From Owenia fusiformis (taxonomy: Eukaryota > Annelida > Polychaeta > Sabellida > Oweniidae), in contig CAIIXF020000010.1 in the NCBI GenBank assembly GCA_903813345.2, positions 33,591,425 through 33,655,424 of the forward strand: a DNA stretch of 64,000 bases, in the 5' to 3' direction. Shown in pieces: positions 22,940 through 35,300 of this stretch. The notes beneath the pieces are model-generated. The model was not told the DNA's origin. It did not search any database and was given only the letters and a program-made list of their open reading frames with translations. The position numbers and the translations under genes are program-made. The first letter of the stretch is position 1; each line of letters begins with the position of its first letter.

Positions 22940-23935
22940 GTGCGTTAGATGTGAATGTGTCAAAAATCTTCAATTAGGAAATTCAAATTATATAGCTGAT
23001 TGGTTTCATTCTAATTTTGCAATTTGTTGAAGAAATCTAAAGCAGGACTTTCGATTTGACATAAAACTTTTGAGTAAATGCAGACATGTATTGTTTTTCC
23101 AGAAGTATAGTGAAACCAATAACCTGATTTATATTTCCTTTACATGTTGCCCTTCGTGCTTTCCATTTCAGCCTTGGTTGTGTCTTTGTTCAGCACAGCA
23201 GAAAAACATGCACTGTTCTTCCGTGAGGGCTTGGATAGTGGTATGATCCTCTCCATCAATCTGTTGTTTGCTGTCACCCACTTGGAGCCCAATTGCTTCG
23301 ATGTTATGGGTGTCATTGTGTGTCTCGTCACAGCTTTCAGGTAAATAGGACTGGATAATCATGTGGAACACAATTTCCAGAATGCAAAATAAGCTCAGCT
23401 TTTTAAGATAATTCAAAATAGAACTAAAGCTATAGCTAATATACATGATAGATAATTTTTTGTTCAAAGTAGATTTTATGTCACCACCAGAAGTGGTAAC
23501 ATATTGTCATAGTCTCCAACTTTTTTGTGGCAGCTGTTCGGCAGTTGGCATTCTGGGTCTGTAACAAATGGCAGGTGGTGACATTTTGCATGTTAATGCC
23601 TTGGTTGTGTATGCCTAAATTTTCTGAGGGCACACATTACTCAGTACACACCATATTACATATTCCTCACTAAAGAATATTTTCCCCATCCTTCAACATC
23701 TATATTTATAATTACACATTTTTTCAGGACTCTACAATGGGTCTTATATGCGAGGTGCTACCATTATCGTTGTATTTTTGGATTCCCCCCACTCATGGTA
23801 AACCTGGTCCTGTTTCTAAGCAACATCTACAACATTGCTGACTGTGGGACCCACATCCCAAATTATTTGGGGTTCACAGGTTTCACAACAGAGGTTCCCC
23901 CAGCAGCAGATCTGGATAATTCTGGTTGGTTTTAA
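22576..23935 (+). CDS. TMEM79: TMEM79/MAPEG-like membrane protein, complete three-exon gene
   Basis: Coding exons 22576-22939, 23172-23340 and 23728-23935 join in matching phases (one spare G plus CC, then AG plus G) to give 246 residues. The N-terminal 68 residues are acidic and disordered. Hydrophobic segments follow: IPFVIGCLLFIGLAYGGCC (about 70-88), FKICVVQLVPVMAALVVSLF (about 109-128, spanning the first junction), one in exon 2 (GMILSINLLFAVTHLE) and one in exon 3 (LMVNLVLFLSNIYN). The order and spacing of YG..FD, R, LPxL-type helices and the R-x-x-W-Y-R-x-FGF pattern before the last helix resemble vertebrate TMEM79 (mattrin), a MAPEG-fold membrane protein of the secretory pathway. The start is the first ATG after TTTTCAG. 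The assignment is from memory of the family, so moderate. It is convergent with the furin gene. Confidence 0.7.
23172..23340 (+). CDS. TMEM79: TMEM79-like coding exon 2
   Basis: Between CTTTCCATTTCAG and TTTCAG|GTAAAT. It encodes the end of helix 2, TAEKHALFFREGLDS and a third hydrophobic segment. Phases agree at both ends with the flanking exons. Confidence 0.75.
23474..23605. repeat. GTCACCACC hairpin-end repeat in TMEM79-like intron 2
   Basis: TTTTATGTCACCACCAGAAG followed by TGGTAACATATTGTCAT is the reverse complement of the hairpin end at 3670-3715. The GGCAGGTGGTGACATTTTGC end closes it. A dispersed non-coding family. Confidence 0.6.
23728..23935 (+). CDS. TMEM79: TMEM79-like coding exon 3 with stop
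   Basis: Acceptor TTTTTTCAG precedes it. It reads TLQWVLYARCYHYRCIFGF, a last hydrophobic helix, and a C-terminus ending DLDNSGWF before TAA. Equivalent to the final helix and tail of TMEM79. Confidence 0.7.
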
Positions 23936-24213
23936 TGTGTGGGCCAATACACCTCCACTGGGACCATAATTGTCATGGAAAATGTCAAAGAGTTCAATCA
24001 GCAAAATATAATGTAAATAAGTCTCTCAATTGTATAGAAGTCGCTCATCTCAAATGTATAGAAACAATTAGTTTTTTAATTGTATATATCAGGAACTTCA
24101 TCCAAATACTAGAAAGGTCACTGAAGGTAGAAACATTACCTAGGTATGTAATTTTATTAGTTAGGAGTCGAAACGTTTTTGTTGTTTGTACATTATTTGA
24201 CGTTAATGTATGA

Positions 24214-25691
24214 CATTAGATCTAGAATCTCAGTTGTATTTGGTATATTTTATATGAGCTTTATTTAGAGAATGCTTTTTTATAGTATTTATAAAGGGAA
24301 AGTGTGACATTTACCTAATTTGTATCCGCAAAGTTTCATAAAATATTTTTACAAAGTGAGACTAGACTGACTTTAAAGGAAAGCTTTTTTTAAGATGATA
24401 GATTTGTCTTATGCAAATGATTAGATAGATAATTTGACAATGTCTGGCCACTTTTAATCCACAATCTAGTTTTGTGACTGACTTTTATGCACAATTTAGG
24501 TCTACTCTGATAGTGAAAAGGATCAACTGAAAGTTTCAAAAGTATTTTAAAATCAAAATAATTTTCATTAAACTATTTAGCTGAACATATATTTTACTAT
24601 ATACTATATTTTACTAGTATTTTTCATACATTAATACATATAGAACACAACATGTTTACACCTTTTACCTATGATTCTCTATATAATAAAGCTATTTTTG
24701 GCTTATACATGGCTATTCTATGGAATTGCTGAGTTGTCTGTTTGTCCACCCATTCAACAATTTAGGGTCAAATGAAAACTGCCAAAATTGTCTATACCAA
24801 TGCTTTTATCCAAATATTATGATGGAACTCTATATTGCATTGGTTAATTTAATCCAACTTTTATCTATAATTTTACATCTTTTATCTATAATTTTCTATA
24901 AAATAAAGCTATTTTTGGCTTACATGCTGGTTATTTTATGGAATGCTCCAAATAATAATGGAGGTCTAAATTTGTTTTTTTTACACTTTTGCCTCATACT
25001 GAAGAGATCAGCATTTGCGTCATCAAAACAACACATTCATAGGCGTAGCCAGGAGGAGGGGGGGGGGGGGTGATCACATGATCTGTTGAAAAAACAGCAA
25101 ATAATATTATAGTTTTAAATATTTAGAATGTACTATGTAGATTTTAAAAAATATCCGAGGGTGAACTCCCTTCCCTTTTTGGGTCTCGCTTCACTCGCAA
25201 AAATTCGCACCCCATGATATTATGACTATATTATCATTTGACCCCACCGAATGGTGCCTTTGTATTAATTATATATTAAACAGATGATATATTTTAGTAG
25301 CCTTGTATTGAAAACTACATGTTTTTTTGTGTAAACTAATGGCAAATCATTTAAATTGTTAAAACAAGTATTCTTTAATATATGTAAGCTGTATAATTGA
25401 ATGCCTGAAGGTGCACTTTACTCTAGGTCAGTAATATTTATTTGAGTTAGAAGTGTTTTGATTTGAGAGTGTATTTTATATGCATATTAGTATGCTTTTA
25501 CACATAAAATTCACTGAGGTTATTTTAATATCAAATTGATTAATATATGGCTGATGTTTGAATTGCCTCAAAATGTATGTAAAATTTTAGAGACATTTGG
25601 TAAAAAATTTAAATTTATTCTTATATTTTCTTGCCATGTACTTTTACCTAGGCTAGGCCTAATTTACAGATGCTGCTTTTACTATTGAATT
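24214..25691. other. Intergenic or 3' UTR DNA after the TMEM79-like gene
   Basis: No coding exon seen. AATAAA hexamers at 24685-24690 and 24902-24907 lie in a direct repeat (AATAAAGCTATTTTTGGCTT) and could end the TMEM79-like transcript. A G-run stands at 25059-25071. Confidence 0.4.
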
Positions 25692-25920
25692 CAATAGACG
25701 TTTCCGATAAATCGTGCCATCTTTTGATCCATCAGGGAAACTATAACTTACTGGCTAGATTGATGATGTCATTGGTTGTAGGTAGCAAACTGCCCATTCA
25801 AAAATGGTATTAACTTTTTGCTAATTTTACAAAAGTACAACCTATGACATCAATCTAGCCAATATATTGTGGTTTCTCTGATGGATCAAAAGATGGCACG
25901 ATTTATCGGAACGTCTATTG
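25692..25920. mobile_element. Palindromic MITE, CAATAGACG family, copy 1
   Basis: About 90-bp inverted arms: CAATAGACGTTTCCGATAAA at the left, with its near-perfect complement ending ACGTCTATTG at 25920. Both arms also carry GGCTAGATTGATG. No coding capacity. A shorter copy is at 33472-33611. Confidence 0.8.
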
Positions 25921-26885
25921 CGACTGATATACAGCCACACTTTTTGTTGAATGAGAAGTAATACCCCATGGAACGTTTATTTACTCCATTGCATACCAAA
26001 TGAGAGCTTATTTGAAAGCAGTTAGAAAGAATGCTCATGGGCCTTTATAGAGGGAATATAGATTTATGTAGGACTGTTGTCTAGAGACATTCCTATACAG
26101 TCATGGAAACATTGTCTATTGTGTGTAACATCTCCATGGTCATAAATGGCAGTAGACCTGTAGTTGATTTTAATGTATAGGCTACAAATTATTTCTTGAA
26201 TGTTCATTTAGAACCATTGGAACGTAAAATACTTTAAATTATCCCTTTCCAAATAAATGCCCATGGGCCTCTTAGTGAGAAATTCTGGTATACCACTTGC
26301 TTGCTTTGAATTTACAAGATTTAGTAACTAAGAACTTAATTTATACTGTATTAGATATTTTTAGATTTTTTAATAAATAAAACAGAAGAGGAATTTTATT
26401 CCCAAAATACTTTATTTCTGTGTATCTGTTTTTCTGTTTCTGTGTGCCCAAATTCCATCTGTGCGCCATAATTACATCAGTGCGCCAAAATTGTATACAT
26501 TATACTGTACACACTCATATTCTCATAATCAGGGGTCAGCGCCATAAAACTCTCAAATGTAGTATGTAATTTTAAACAACTGACCCCGAATGGTAATTTC
26601 TCAAACCTATCATGAAATGAAGTTGCGAATCAGCAAAATGAATAATTATATATATAATTTAAAAATTTACATATTTACAAACAAATTTTGAATCAAACTG
26701 TACTACTGTATATCATGTCAAAATGAGTAAATTCTTAAATCAGAAATCCATGATAAATTTGAGAAAAGACCATCACATATTCTCTAACAATCAGTATGTT
26801 CATACCTAAGATTTGAGCAATTTAATCATTTATACAATGCAAGAAATCTAGAGTACAATTTCTGATAACATTGACATTCCAAATA

Positions 26886-26962
26886 CAGGGTGTCCATAAG
26901 GTCTCTCTACATTTATAATACAATGTCTATGTAATGCAAAAAGAGACTTTACAGACACCCTG
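26886..26962. mobile_element. 77-bp mariner-like mini-MITE
   Basis: TA then CAGGGTGTCCATAAGGTCTC, ending in the inverted AGACTTTACAGACACCCTG. Little more than two TIRs. Confidence 0.6.
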
Positions 26963-27636
26963 GGTGTCAAAGAGTGACAGTAAGATCTCAAGAATACTGT
27001 AAAATGTACTTAATTAAACATGAAAGACCTTTTCGTTTGGTTTTGTCAATGGACATGTACTTAATAGTGTACCCTGTTTTTCTGACACAGTACATTTGCA
27101 CATTTGTTGGCCCCGCTAACCTTAATGTCATTGTGAAAATAAATTCAAATAAATGCACAATTCAAAATATCGTCATGGAAATAAGGTGTAAACATACTGT
27201 TTGTTAGCAATATAAAACCTATCAGTTCTGAATTCTTCAAAATTATATTTTTTAATATATTTTGATAGGGCCTACCTCGTATTACATATGTACAATAAAA
27301 TAGTAACAACGCTTTGTCTAGTTTTGTCAGGAGGGTACAATACAATGTGAACCCTCAATAGCTTACAGCTACTTTTAATGTGTGTTATATACTATATAAG
27401 ACTACAAATATCTGTACATTATAACAGCTCGGAACTTCAGTATAATTATTCCCATATATGGGGTTCAACAGTTCCATTTATATATATACTCTATAAATCT
27501 GACCGTTTAACTTTTTCCCAAAAATAATTTCCCTCGACATTAAAATACAAATTCTGTGTTTTTTATATCCATAAACACCTGAGTTGCAAAGGTTTTTCCA
27601 TGTTGCAAGTTATTATTTCAGCGAAATTAAAAAAAA

Positions 27637-28075
27637 CAGGGTGACCCAAAAAAGCAATGCTCTTATTTTGGAATAACTCTCAGCTAAGGTCAGTGTGCAT
27701 GTTCGGAATTTTGCTGCAACCCTCAATTGAGTCACATGTTGTTTTTCAAATTTGAATCGCTCCTTCCCCACAATGTCTACATCTCACACTGTTGCAAAAC
27801 AATTAATTAGAAAAGCATGTGAAGAAAAATGTTTTGATAAAATGTATAAAAAACAAGAAAATTCAGTGAAGATTCAGAAATTTTTTTCATTGAAATTTCT
27901 CGTTTTTTATACCTTTTACAAAAGAAATCTTCTCACAAGTCTTTTCTAGGCACATATGTGCACTTTTGTGCAAAACTGGAAGATGTATGCTATGTGGGAA
28001 AGGAGTGATTCCTGTTTGAAAAATAACATGCGACTCAATTGAGGAATGCAGCAAAATTCCGAACATGCATCCTGG
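27637..28075. mobile_element. Degenerate foldback element
   Basis: Starts with CAGGGTGACCCAAAAAAGC. Inverted arms carry GCATGTTCGGAATTTTGC and CTCAATTGAGTC (27696-27732, with complement 28031-28071). The right terminus is lost. Confidence 0.5.
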
Positions 28076-28611
28076 ACTTAACAGTTAAAGATAGACATCT
28101 TGTATTTTTTAGATAGAAAATTCAATGGATTGAACAGACTACAGTTAAATTAATAAAAAAGGTTCCATCATAATTGAGAGTTACTCCTAAATTAAATAAT
28201 AATGTTACTCCTAAATTAAATAATGTAGTCTCAGTAGGGCCTTAGAAAACCCTTCTTCAGTTCTTTGCATTTCTGAAATTTCCAACTAAAATGGCCTGCC
28301 ATCTGAATGGTAGTTTTATATACATGTAAACATGAATTAAAAGTGAAACTCGATTTTGGAATTGACCATCAATAACATCTGAATAAAAATCATCAGAAGT
28401 CTCACCTACATAAACATAATAACAATGTATCTATGCTGTATTACAAATTAAATTCGGATATCAGAACTGCAGTGAAAGTATACAAACCTAAAATTAATAG
28501 AAATAATTGCAAATTCTTAACTTGACAATCAATGAAAATATTCTGAATGTCTGACAACATTTAAATGAAACACATCTTACATTCCAAAGTTGACAATGAC
28601 ATTTTATTCAT

Positions 28612-29080
28612 ATCAGCGATTCTAATATGATACGCGACGTCATAATAGCTAGAACAATTGATAAACTGGGGGCCATTAACAGAAACTTCGTAAAGTTACG
28701 AATTAGTAAATCAATTGTTGTAACCATGGATATAATGACGTCACAGTTAGAGAACAATGAATTTTATGAATTTTTAACTTTAAGAAGTTTCTGTTAATGC
28801 CCCCCTGGTCTATATTGGAGTATGTATGACCGATAAAATTCATAAATGCAGATAGTCATGTTTCTTGTGTGTTTATCATATTATAATCGTTACAAAGTAG
28901 ACCTCTATATTATGGTTTATGTCAAACATATGACCTAAAATTTAATTCTGGCCATTGCCAAAGACCTCAATCCCTACACGATTTCAGTCTTTTAACAATG
29001 AACAGAATAAAATTTTCGGTAAAATATCACGCCATGAATCATAAAATCTTGGTCTTTATTCCTTAATTAATGACAAAAAT
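28612..29080. repeat. Dispersed repeat copy (interrupted)
   Basis: Homologous to 32555-32880: shared GATTCTAATATGATACG, CTGGCCATTGCCAAAGACCTC and TTTCAGTCTTTTAACAATGA. This copy carries an inserted MITE at 28669-28804 that the other lacks. Confidence 0.75.
28669..28804. mobile_element. MITE inserted into the dispersed repeat
   Basis: GGGGCCATTAACAGAAACTT at the left and the inverted AAGTTTCTGTTAATGCCCC at the right, flanked by CTG. The related copy near 32590 reads straight through ACTGGTC, giving the empty site. Confidence 0.75.
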
Positions 29081-29380
29081 ATTTGTCCCATTGTAAACCT
29101 TATCAACAAGGAAATTAAGTAAAACTGCTTCTCATATTAAAGAAACCTGATCAAGATTTCTATTAAACTGAGCAATACTGCCTACTATATAACTGCTAAC
29201 TTCATTACTGCTACTCATAACTGCTATAGACTTGTGCTTTTAATTAAATAAACATTTTGGCACGTGAAATGTTTTGTTTCCAATCACCATTACTGTTAAT
29301 TTCATCTATTTACAAAATATATACAAACAAACAATAACAGTTTTAGAAATAAGTTTAAGACAATGTGAGACAGTCGATTG

Positions 29381-29525
29381 ACATAAACTATTTGACAATT
29401 GACATAAACTATTTGATAATTGACATAAACTATTTGATAATTGACATAAACCATTTGACAATTGACATAAAATAAACCATTTGAGAATTGACATAAACTA
29501 TTTGACAATATTGCCATAAACCATT
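29381..29525. repeat. 20-bp tandem repeat, about 7 copies
   Basis: Unit TTGACATAAACTATTTGACA with small variants (GATAA, CCATT). It creates spurious minus-strand frames. Confidence 0.85.
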
Positions 29526-30825
29526 TGTCATGTCAATTTCATTTCTCTGTCTTATTTCTTATTTGTTATTCACATTGGGTAGTCTGTTTGACAATATTGG
29601 ACAACGTTCCTTTTCTTACAATAAGCTTACTTATGATGGTAAGGAAAAACAAACGAGGCATAATCTGGTTTTAATATAAAAGGGATAAACAATTTTTGTC
29701 TGTGAAAATTAATGTTCATGAAGGTTTTCATTGGAGAGCTGTTCACCAAATTTGCAACCAAAAAATGTTCACCAATTCCCTAAAAGGTAGCGTTCACCAG
29801 CATCAAACAGCTATTTCTATTTACCATTGTTCATTAGGCTTCTATTAAACAATGTTTTTTTAGATATGTACATATAGAGTTTTTAATTTCTTTTAAATCA
29901 GTAATAACTTTTGATAAACTGTACCAACAAATTTCAATTAAGTCTCAATACCTCACACATGGGCCTAAACAAAATCGACATGGTATATACAGTAATATAC
30001 AGGACTCCACCTATCTGCCTATGGTGCGTTTGCTTGCATATAATCAGCCTCACTCGAATATATGTTCAACCCCTCATACTATCTATGAAAGCGCAAGCAA
30101 GCTGATGGTACAATGGGTCATGATGGTTCCCATGGTAAACCATCAAATATGGCTGTATCAAATTGTATAGTCACTTTGTTTGAGTTTTTGTCACTTCGAT
30201 AAAATACATCTAGAGCAGGAGAGGGAGATTACACTCAAAACATTACACTCCCCCAGGAGATCATCTAATATTCAATTACCCTATTACCTTTGGAATATTA
30301 AAAACCATTGGAATGATAATCAAAAAATTTCTGCTAAAATCAAGTGTTGTATGTAAGTTTAAGCTCCAATTTCAAAATTATACAACTTATTTTAAGGCTA
30401 AAACAGGTAGAATATTTCTTGGTCTGGCTCTCTTATATACATTTACTACATAGTCATTAGTTTCCCTTGCACGATATATAGGTGCACAATATAATTACTC
30501 ATTAATTGATATCAAATATCAATTTATTATTTATAAGTAGAGTGCTTCCTAAATTCCAATATTATAACAACATCATTTCTATGAACCATCAACTGATCAA
30601 TGCAGATATCCTCATAAAATGGGTTTTATAATTTTGTTTAGTAATCTATAATTTTGGCCATGTGTCTAAAAAATGTGAATAAAAATTTGTGAGTTTCACT
30701 TGTTTTTGTGGTCCTGGTTGCATGGCAACATCATCACAGACAACATCATTCTTTTTTCATAATTCAGGTCTTTTTTGAAAATGGCCCCTTTAATGCATGG
30801 CACAAAGATTGAACTCCCTGCTCAA
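29526..30825. other. Gene-free intergenic stretch
   Basis: No exon, RNA gene or clear repeat recognised on either strand. Confidence 0.4.
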
Positions 30826-31108
30826 AATGTTGCAATGGTCATGTTTTTAAATGCAAAATAGTGATAAAGATAGGAAACAGCAAGGAATAAAGTAAACAGG
30901 TGTGTAGTTAACACTCTAAATTGAATAGAAATGCAAGAAAATTGGACACTTCATTCAAATTTTAGAGAGAAATGAGAGGAAATAGTTAGGAATAAAGTAA
31001 ACAGGCATGTAGTTAACACTCTAAATTATATAGAAATGCAAGAAAATCAAACACTTTTACAAATTTTAGAGAGAAATGAGTTCAATAAGCATGAGCAGAC
31101 GTAGAATA
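30826..31108 (+). repeat. Two head-to-tail copies of the GGAATAAAGTAAACAGG family
   Basis: Each has AGGAATAAAGTAAACAGG, GTAGTTAACACTCTAAATT, AGAAATGCAAGAAAAT and AATTTTAGAGAGAAATGAG in order. The second ends with the family terminus AGCATGAGCAGACG. Confidence 0.8.
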
Positions 31109-31388
31109 TTATTAACTTTAGAGACTGCTAAAAATCAACATGACCCGAGCAACATTGTAAACTAAGGAAATACTGATTTTGTTGGTCCACTAACTCATGG
31201 TCCAGATAATGTTGGTCCACATGTTACTGCTTGGGTCCTTATGAACCAACTATATACAAGTTAGTTTGACAGCAATTTTACAATTGTAACCTTTGAATTG
31301 AAATAATTTAATTACTCTATTGGCTAATTTATAATTGTCTCCATGATTTTGTAGAATATAGTATTTTTATGATGTACATGAATTGAGA

Positions 31389-31837
31389 TGGTGTGGAATG
31401 AAATTTTCAATGTCCATCCAAAAAAGTAAAATTAAAAGCCAGTCATTAAATAAGATAAAGTCAATTGAGTCCAAATAAAACTTGTGTATTTGAAGTTTTA
31501 ATATACTTTCTATAATGAGTAACCCATAACACATATGGACATCCCATCGACAGTTGATTATTGTCAAAAATTAGTAGAGTTTTAGGTCAAAAAGGTTCTT
31601 CTTTGTTTTATTCAAGTCTAAAAACTCTAAAAATTGCAATAGGACTTGTGTAATTGAAAGAATTTGAAGAAACGAATTATTAAACAAGGGAGGTTTCTGA
31701 AAGATTTATTAGGAATTGTTAACAAATAATTATTAGTAAAGGCATATTATCCAGACTGTTTATTTATTATATCGACAATAGGTGACAAGATTTACTTGAA
31801 TGAAAAAAATTGATGGACATTGAAAATTTCACCACAC
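31389..31837. mobile_element. TIR element overlapping the furin-like 3' UTR
   Basis: Left end GGTGTGGAATGAAATTTTCA then ATGTCCATC. The right end, in reverse complement, is GGTGTGGTGAAATTTTCAAT then GTCCATC, differing by a 2-bp gap. It begins only seven bases past the furin-like stop codon. Confidence 0.6.
31759..31768 (-). terminator. Candidate poly(A) signal of the furin-like membrane isoform
   Basis: The minus strand reads AATAAATAAA, two overlapping hexamers, 76-85 nt after the stop at 31844. It lies inside the TIR element above. Confidence 0.45.
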
Positions 31838-31843
31838 CTAATA

Positions 31844-32376
31844 TCATTGTTTAATTGCAGTTTCAAATTCTAAATCAGATTCAGACTCTGACAATAACAA
31901 ATGGTGATTATCTCCGTTATGTTTTGAATCACCATTTTCATATTTTACAGTCAATGCGTCGTATCCCCCCTTCCCATTTTTGTCTTCAATTCGTGGTTCC
32001 TTCTCCACGAAGCACATCTTTTGGTGTACCCTTAAATGCAGCAAGCCGAAGATAATGAAGAAAAGTAGAATGGCTGTGATGCAGAAAAACAGCGCAATAC
32101 TGTACATTGGGATCATCTTTGGATCGAGGAAGCCCATTATTAACTGTTGAATACATGCATTTTTCTCCATTTTGTAACCTTCTTTACATGTTAAGCAATC
32201 AGTTGGGTTATTCCCTTTGCATAGGTTGCACCCCTCTGGGCAAACTTTACAAACAGCCATTTCGACTGTTCTATTTTCTAAACTTCCTCCCTTGACAATG
32301 ATGAATGTTCCAAATGTACCAGATGGACACTTCATTAAACATTTGTTCTTGTAGAGAAACATCCCGGAAAGACATT
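31844..32376 (-). CDS. FURIN: Furin-like terminal exon: Cys-rich module, membrane span, cytosolic tail
   Basis: Acceptor TTTTCTTTTCAG, then AA completing a Glu codon with the G left by the 43-kb exon. It contains Cys-rich repeats ([40 protein letters not shown]), an N-x-T site (ENRT), a membrane helix ([20 protein letters not shown]) and a tail of about 70 residues. The tail has a YDAL tyrosine signal and [10 protein letters not shown], an acidic serine cluster like the casein-kinase-2 site that returns furin to the trans-Golgi network. Ends AIKQ-stop. Confidence 0.9.
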
Positions 32377-35300
32377 CTGAAAAGAAAAAAAAATTTAAAA
32401 CTTTTAAAGCAAAAATAGATGTATGATCCAAACAAAACATTCAGACCTATCAAGGAGTATCATTATGTTTGAGGGACAGGGCATTGCGATTTATGATGCC
32501 ATAAACTTTTGGTTATGAACTTTTCTAACACGAATCTTAATAGGAACTGAATATTAATTCTAATATGATACGTGACATCACAATAACTATAACAATTGAT
32601 TTACTGGTCGTATATTGGAGTATGTATGACCATTAAGATTCATAAATGCAAATATTTGTTTTTTCTGGTCTATTTATCATATTAGAATCGTAATAAAGAC
32701 CTTGAGTCTATGGTTTATGGCAAACATATGGCCCAATATTTTGTTCTGGCCATTGCCAAAGACCTCAATGGCTATGCTATTTCAGTCTTTTAACAATGAA
32801 CAGATTCAAACTTTGGTTCATATTTAACGCAATAAATCATAGAATCTCCGTCTTAACTCCTCAAGTAAAACATAATTATTAACTAAATTAATTAAATATG
32901 CATTGGTGCTTTTCCAACTTATAAAACATTGAATTTAATACATGCTCACAGGAAGGTGAAAAGCAAGGCCCCCTATTATGTAATATGATGGTCCTATGTT
33001 ATGTTCAAGGCCCTATGTTATGTAATGTTATATTCAAGCAGTGAATGGCAGGAACGAAAAGAACATTTTTAAACATTGCTATGAAATCTACAATCAAGAG
33101 AGCCTGTTGAACAAAAATAATTCAGGGTGTCCATCAAGTTTTTTTACAATGACATGTACAAAAATTGTGTTAAGTGTAAATATATTTAATGGACACCCTG
33201 TAAATCAAATATGGTCAGAAATCAAAAAACAATGTTCAAATACAGACTGAAAAAAACATCAAACTATGAACAACCGAAACATCTTCGAATGTCATTTCAC
33301 TGCTATGTGAAGTAATTAAGAAGCTATAGTTTTGCTTGTGGTAATCCATATCAAAATTTGATTTCAAACTCGATATTTTAAAAATCTCAATTAAGATACA
33401 AATATCTCAAGCAATTTGATAAGTAGATAAGCAAGCTGTGATTGAAACATAGACCATGCTGAAAGTAAAAACAATAGACGTTTCCAATAAACCGTGACAG
33501 CTTTTGCTATGTATACCAATAATGTCATGGGCTGAATCTCAGGAAATGGCTGATATATTTTTGCTTCTTTAATGTTAACAAAAATTGCACGGTTTATTGG
33601 GAAAGTCTATTAGATGAGTGTCTATCCAGGTCCACCTACAGAGACAATATTTGATTTCCTGTTTCAAAATTGACAAAAAACATTATATCGTAATCTTCAT
33701 CATTTTCTAGAAAAGGGCACTTAAGTACACTAGAGCATAAAATTCTGCCTCTGTTGAATTTAATATTGCCTCTGGTGTTACTGGCTTTCATGCAAACTAT
33801 ATGATATTCTATGTTATTAGACTATATTAAGACTTTTACAATGTTCTACTGCTAAATAGCCCTAAATAAAGCAAGAGGTATGTACATCCCAAGATATTAA
33901 ACTTTAAAACATGTTGCATTATGGGAACACACAGTCTTTGTATATAGTTTTCAATACCAAATTTTCAATACCAAATTTTTGACACTTATGAGGTTTGCAT
34001 ATCAAACTCAATTCATAAAAGTACAAAATTAAGAAATACTAATAATATCAAAGTCCATAATTCGGTTATTTGGTGTAACTCCATGCATTAACCAACATGC
34101 CATTGATATAAGGCGTGTTTACCATAGAGATGATGCCATTGGTAACAAAACTACCATGGCGACCAAATTGTTGTTGTTGCTATGGTTGTCAGCCTTTCCA
34201 GTGTCCTATTGTATTTGGGTTTGTTGATATCATGCCTTCTTTAGGGGTTTTCTTAAAGTCTAACAGTGATTTTAATGCTTCAATTCACTACCCAATCCCC
34301 TTAAATAATACAAGCATCAAGCAAATTTTCTTGCAGTATTTTGTCTAATATTTCGATTACAAATATATGGGGTTTGCATATAAAAATCACTGCTAAACAT
34401 TAAGGAAAACCCAGACTTTACTTTTCTTCAATCATACATTAATTAGTTGCAAATTACAAATAACCAAAACACACTAATCCTAACTAGATATAAAATCAGC
34501 AAAATAACTGCATCAATGTGCAGTCATGATCAAATAATTGTAAAAATTTGTACAAATTATGTATTAATTATAAACTATTATAAAATTCATTTCACTTTTT
34601 TGAACATCTAATGAATATAAAACTTAGCTGGAAATAAGACACAAGTAAGCACATAAATGGATCAAAATAACTTAAAGGAATTTCAAAACAAACCATACAG
34701 CACCAATTTTAAGAATCTAAAACCCTTTATTTGTTTTTTTTATTGGGAATAGGACTTTGATATTCTGAATCTTAAGAAAACTATAAGTTTGAAAATCTAT
34801 CAAGTGGTTTTAGTTTTGGATATAAACTTAAAATCATTAAATTTGGTAAGTCATTTTTAGTTTGGGATGTTGAATTTTAAGCAAAAAGTCACCGATTTCC
34901 AAATCTTGAGATAGGGTCAAACATTTTGAATTATGGGTTGAACACCAAGAATCTTGAAGTTTGGGCAGAAAAAATTGAATTCTGGGTGAAAAGTCAAGAA
35001 TTGTGAATTCTGGGTGGAAAGTAAAATATTATGAATTTCGGCAGAATGGTAAGTATTTTGAATTTGGGATTCAAACTTGGATGGGGAGATCATACTAAAC
35101 TAGGATTTGTCAAAAACTCAAAATGGTTCCTGCTTGGTTCATTTAGAATCCACCAGTGAATAAATCCCATAGTGGCCATGCTATAAAGCATCAAATCAAA
35201 TAATTCTAATAAATGAATAGCATAAAATCAAGGTAGGCAGGGAAGAATGAATAATATTGAATATTTGTCGAAATATTTTGAATAATGATTCATAAATTTC

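Noticed and set aside
27752-27949. 65-codon frame inside the foldback at 27.6-28.1 kb
   Set aside because: Considered as a transposase remnant, but shows no HTH or DDE motif.
29302-29517. Minus-strand frames rich in YVNCQIV
   Set aside because: Translation of a 20-bp tandem repeat.
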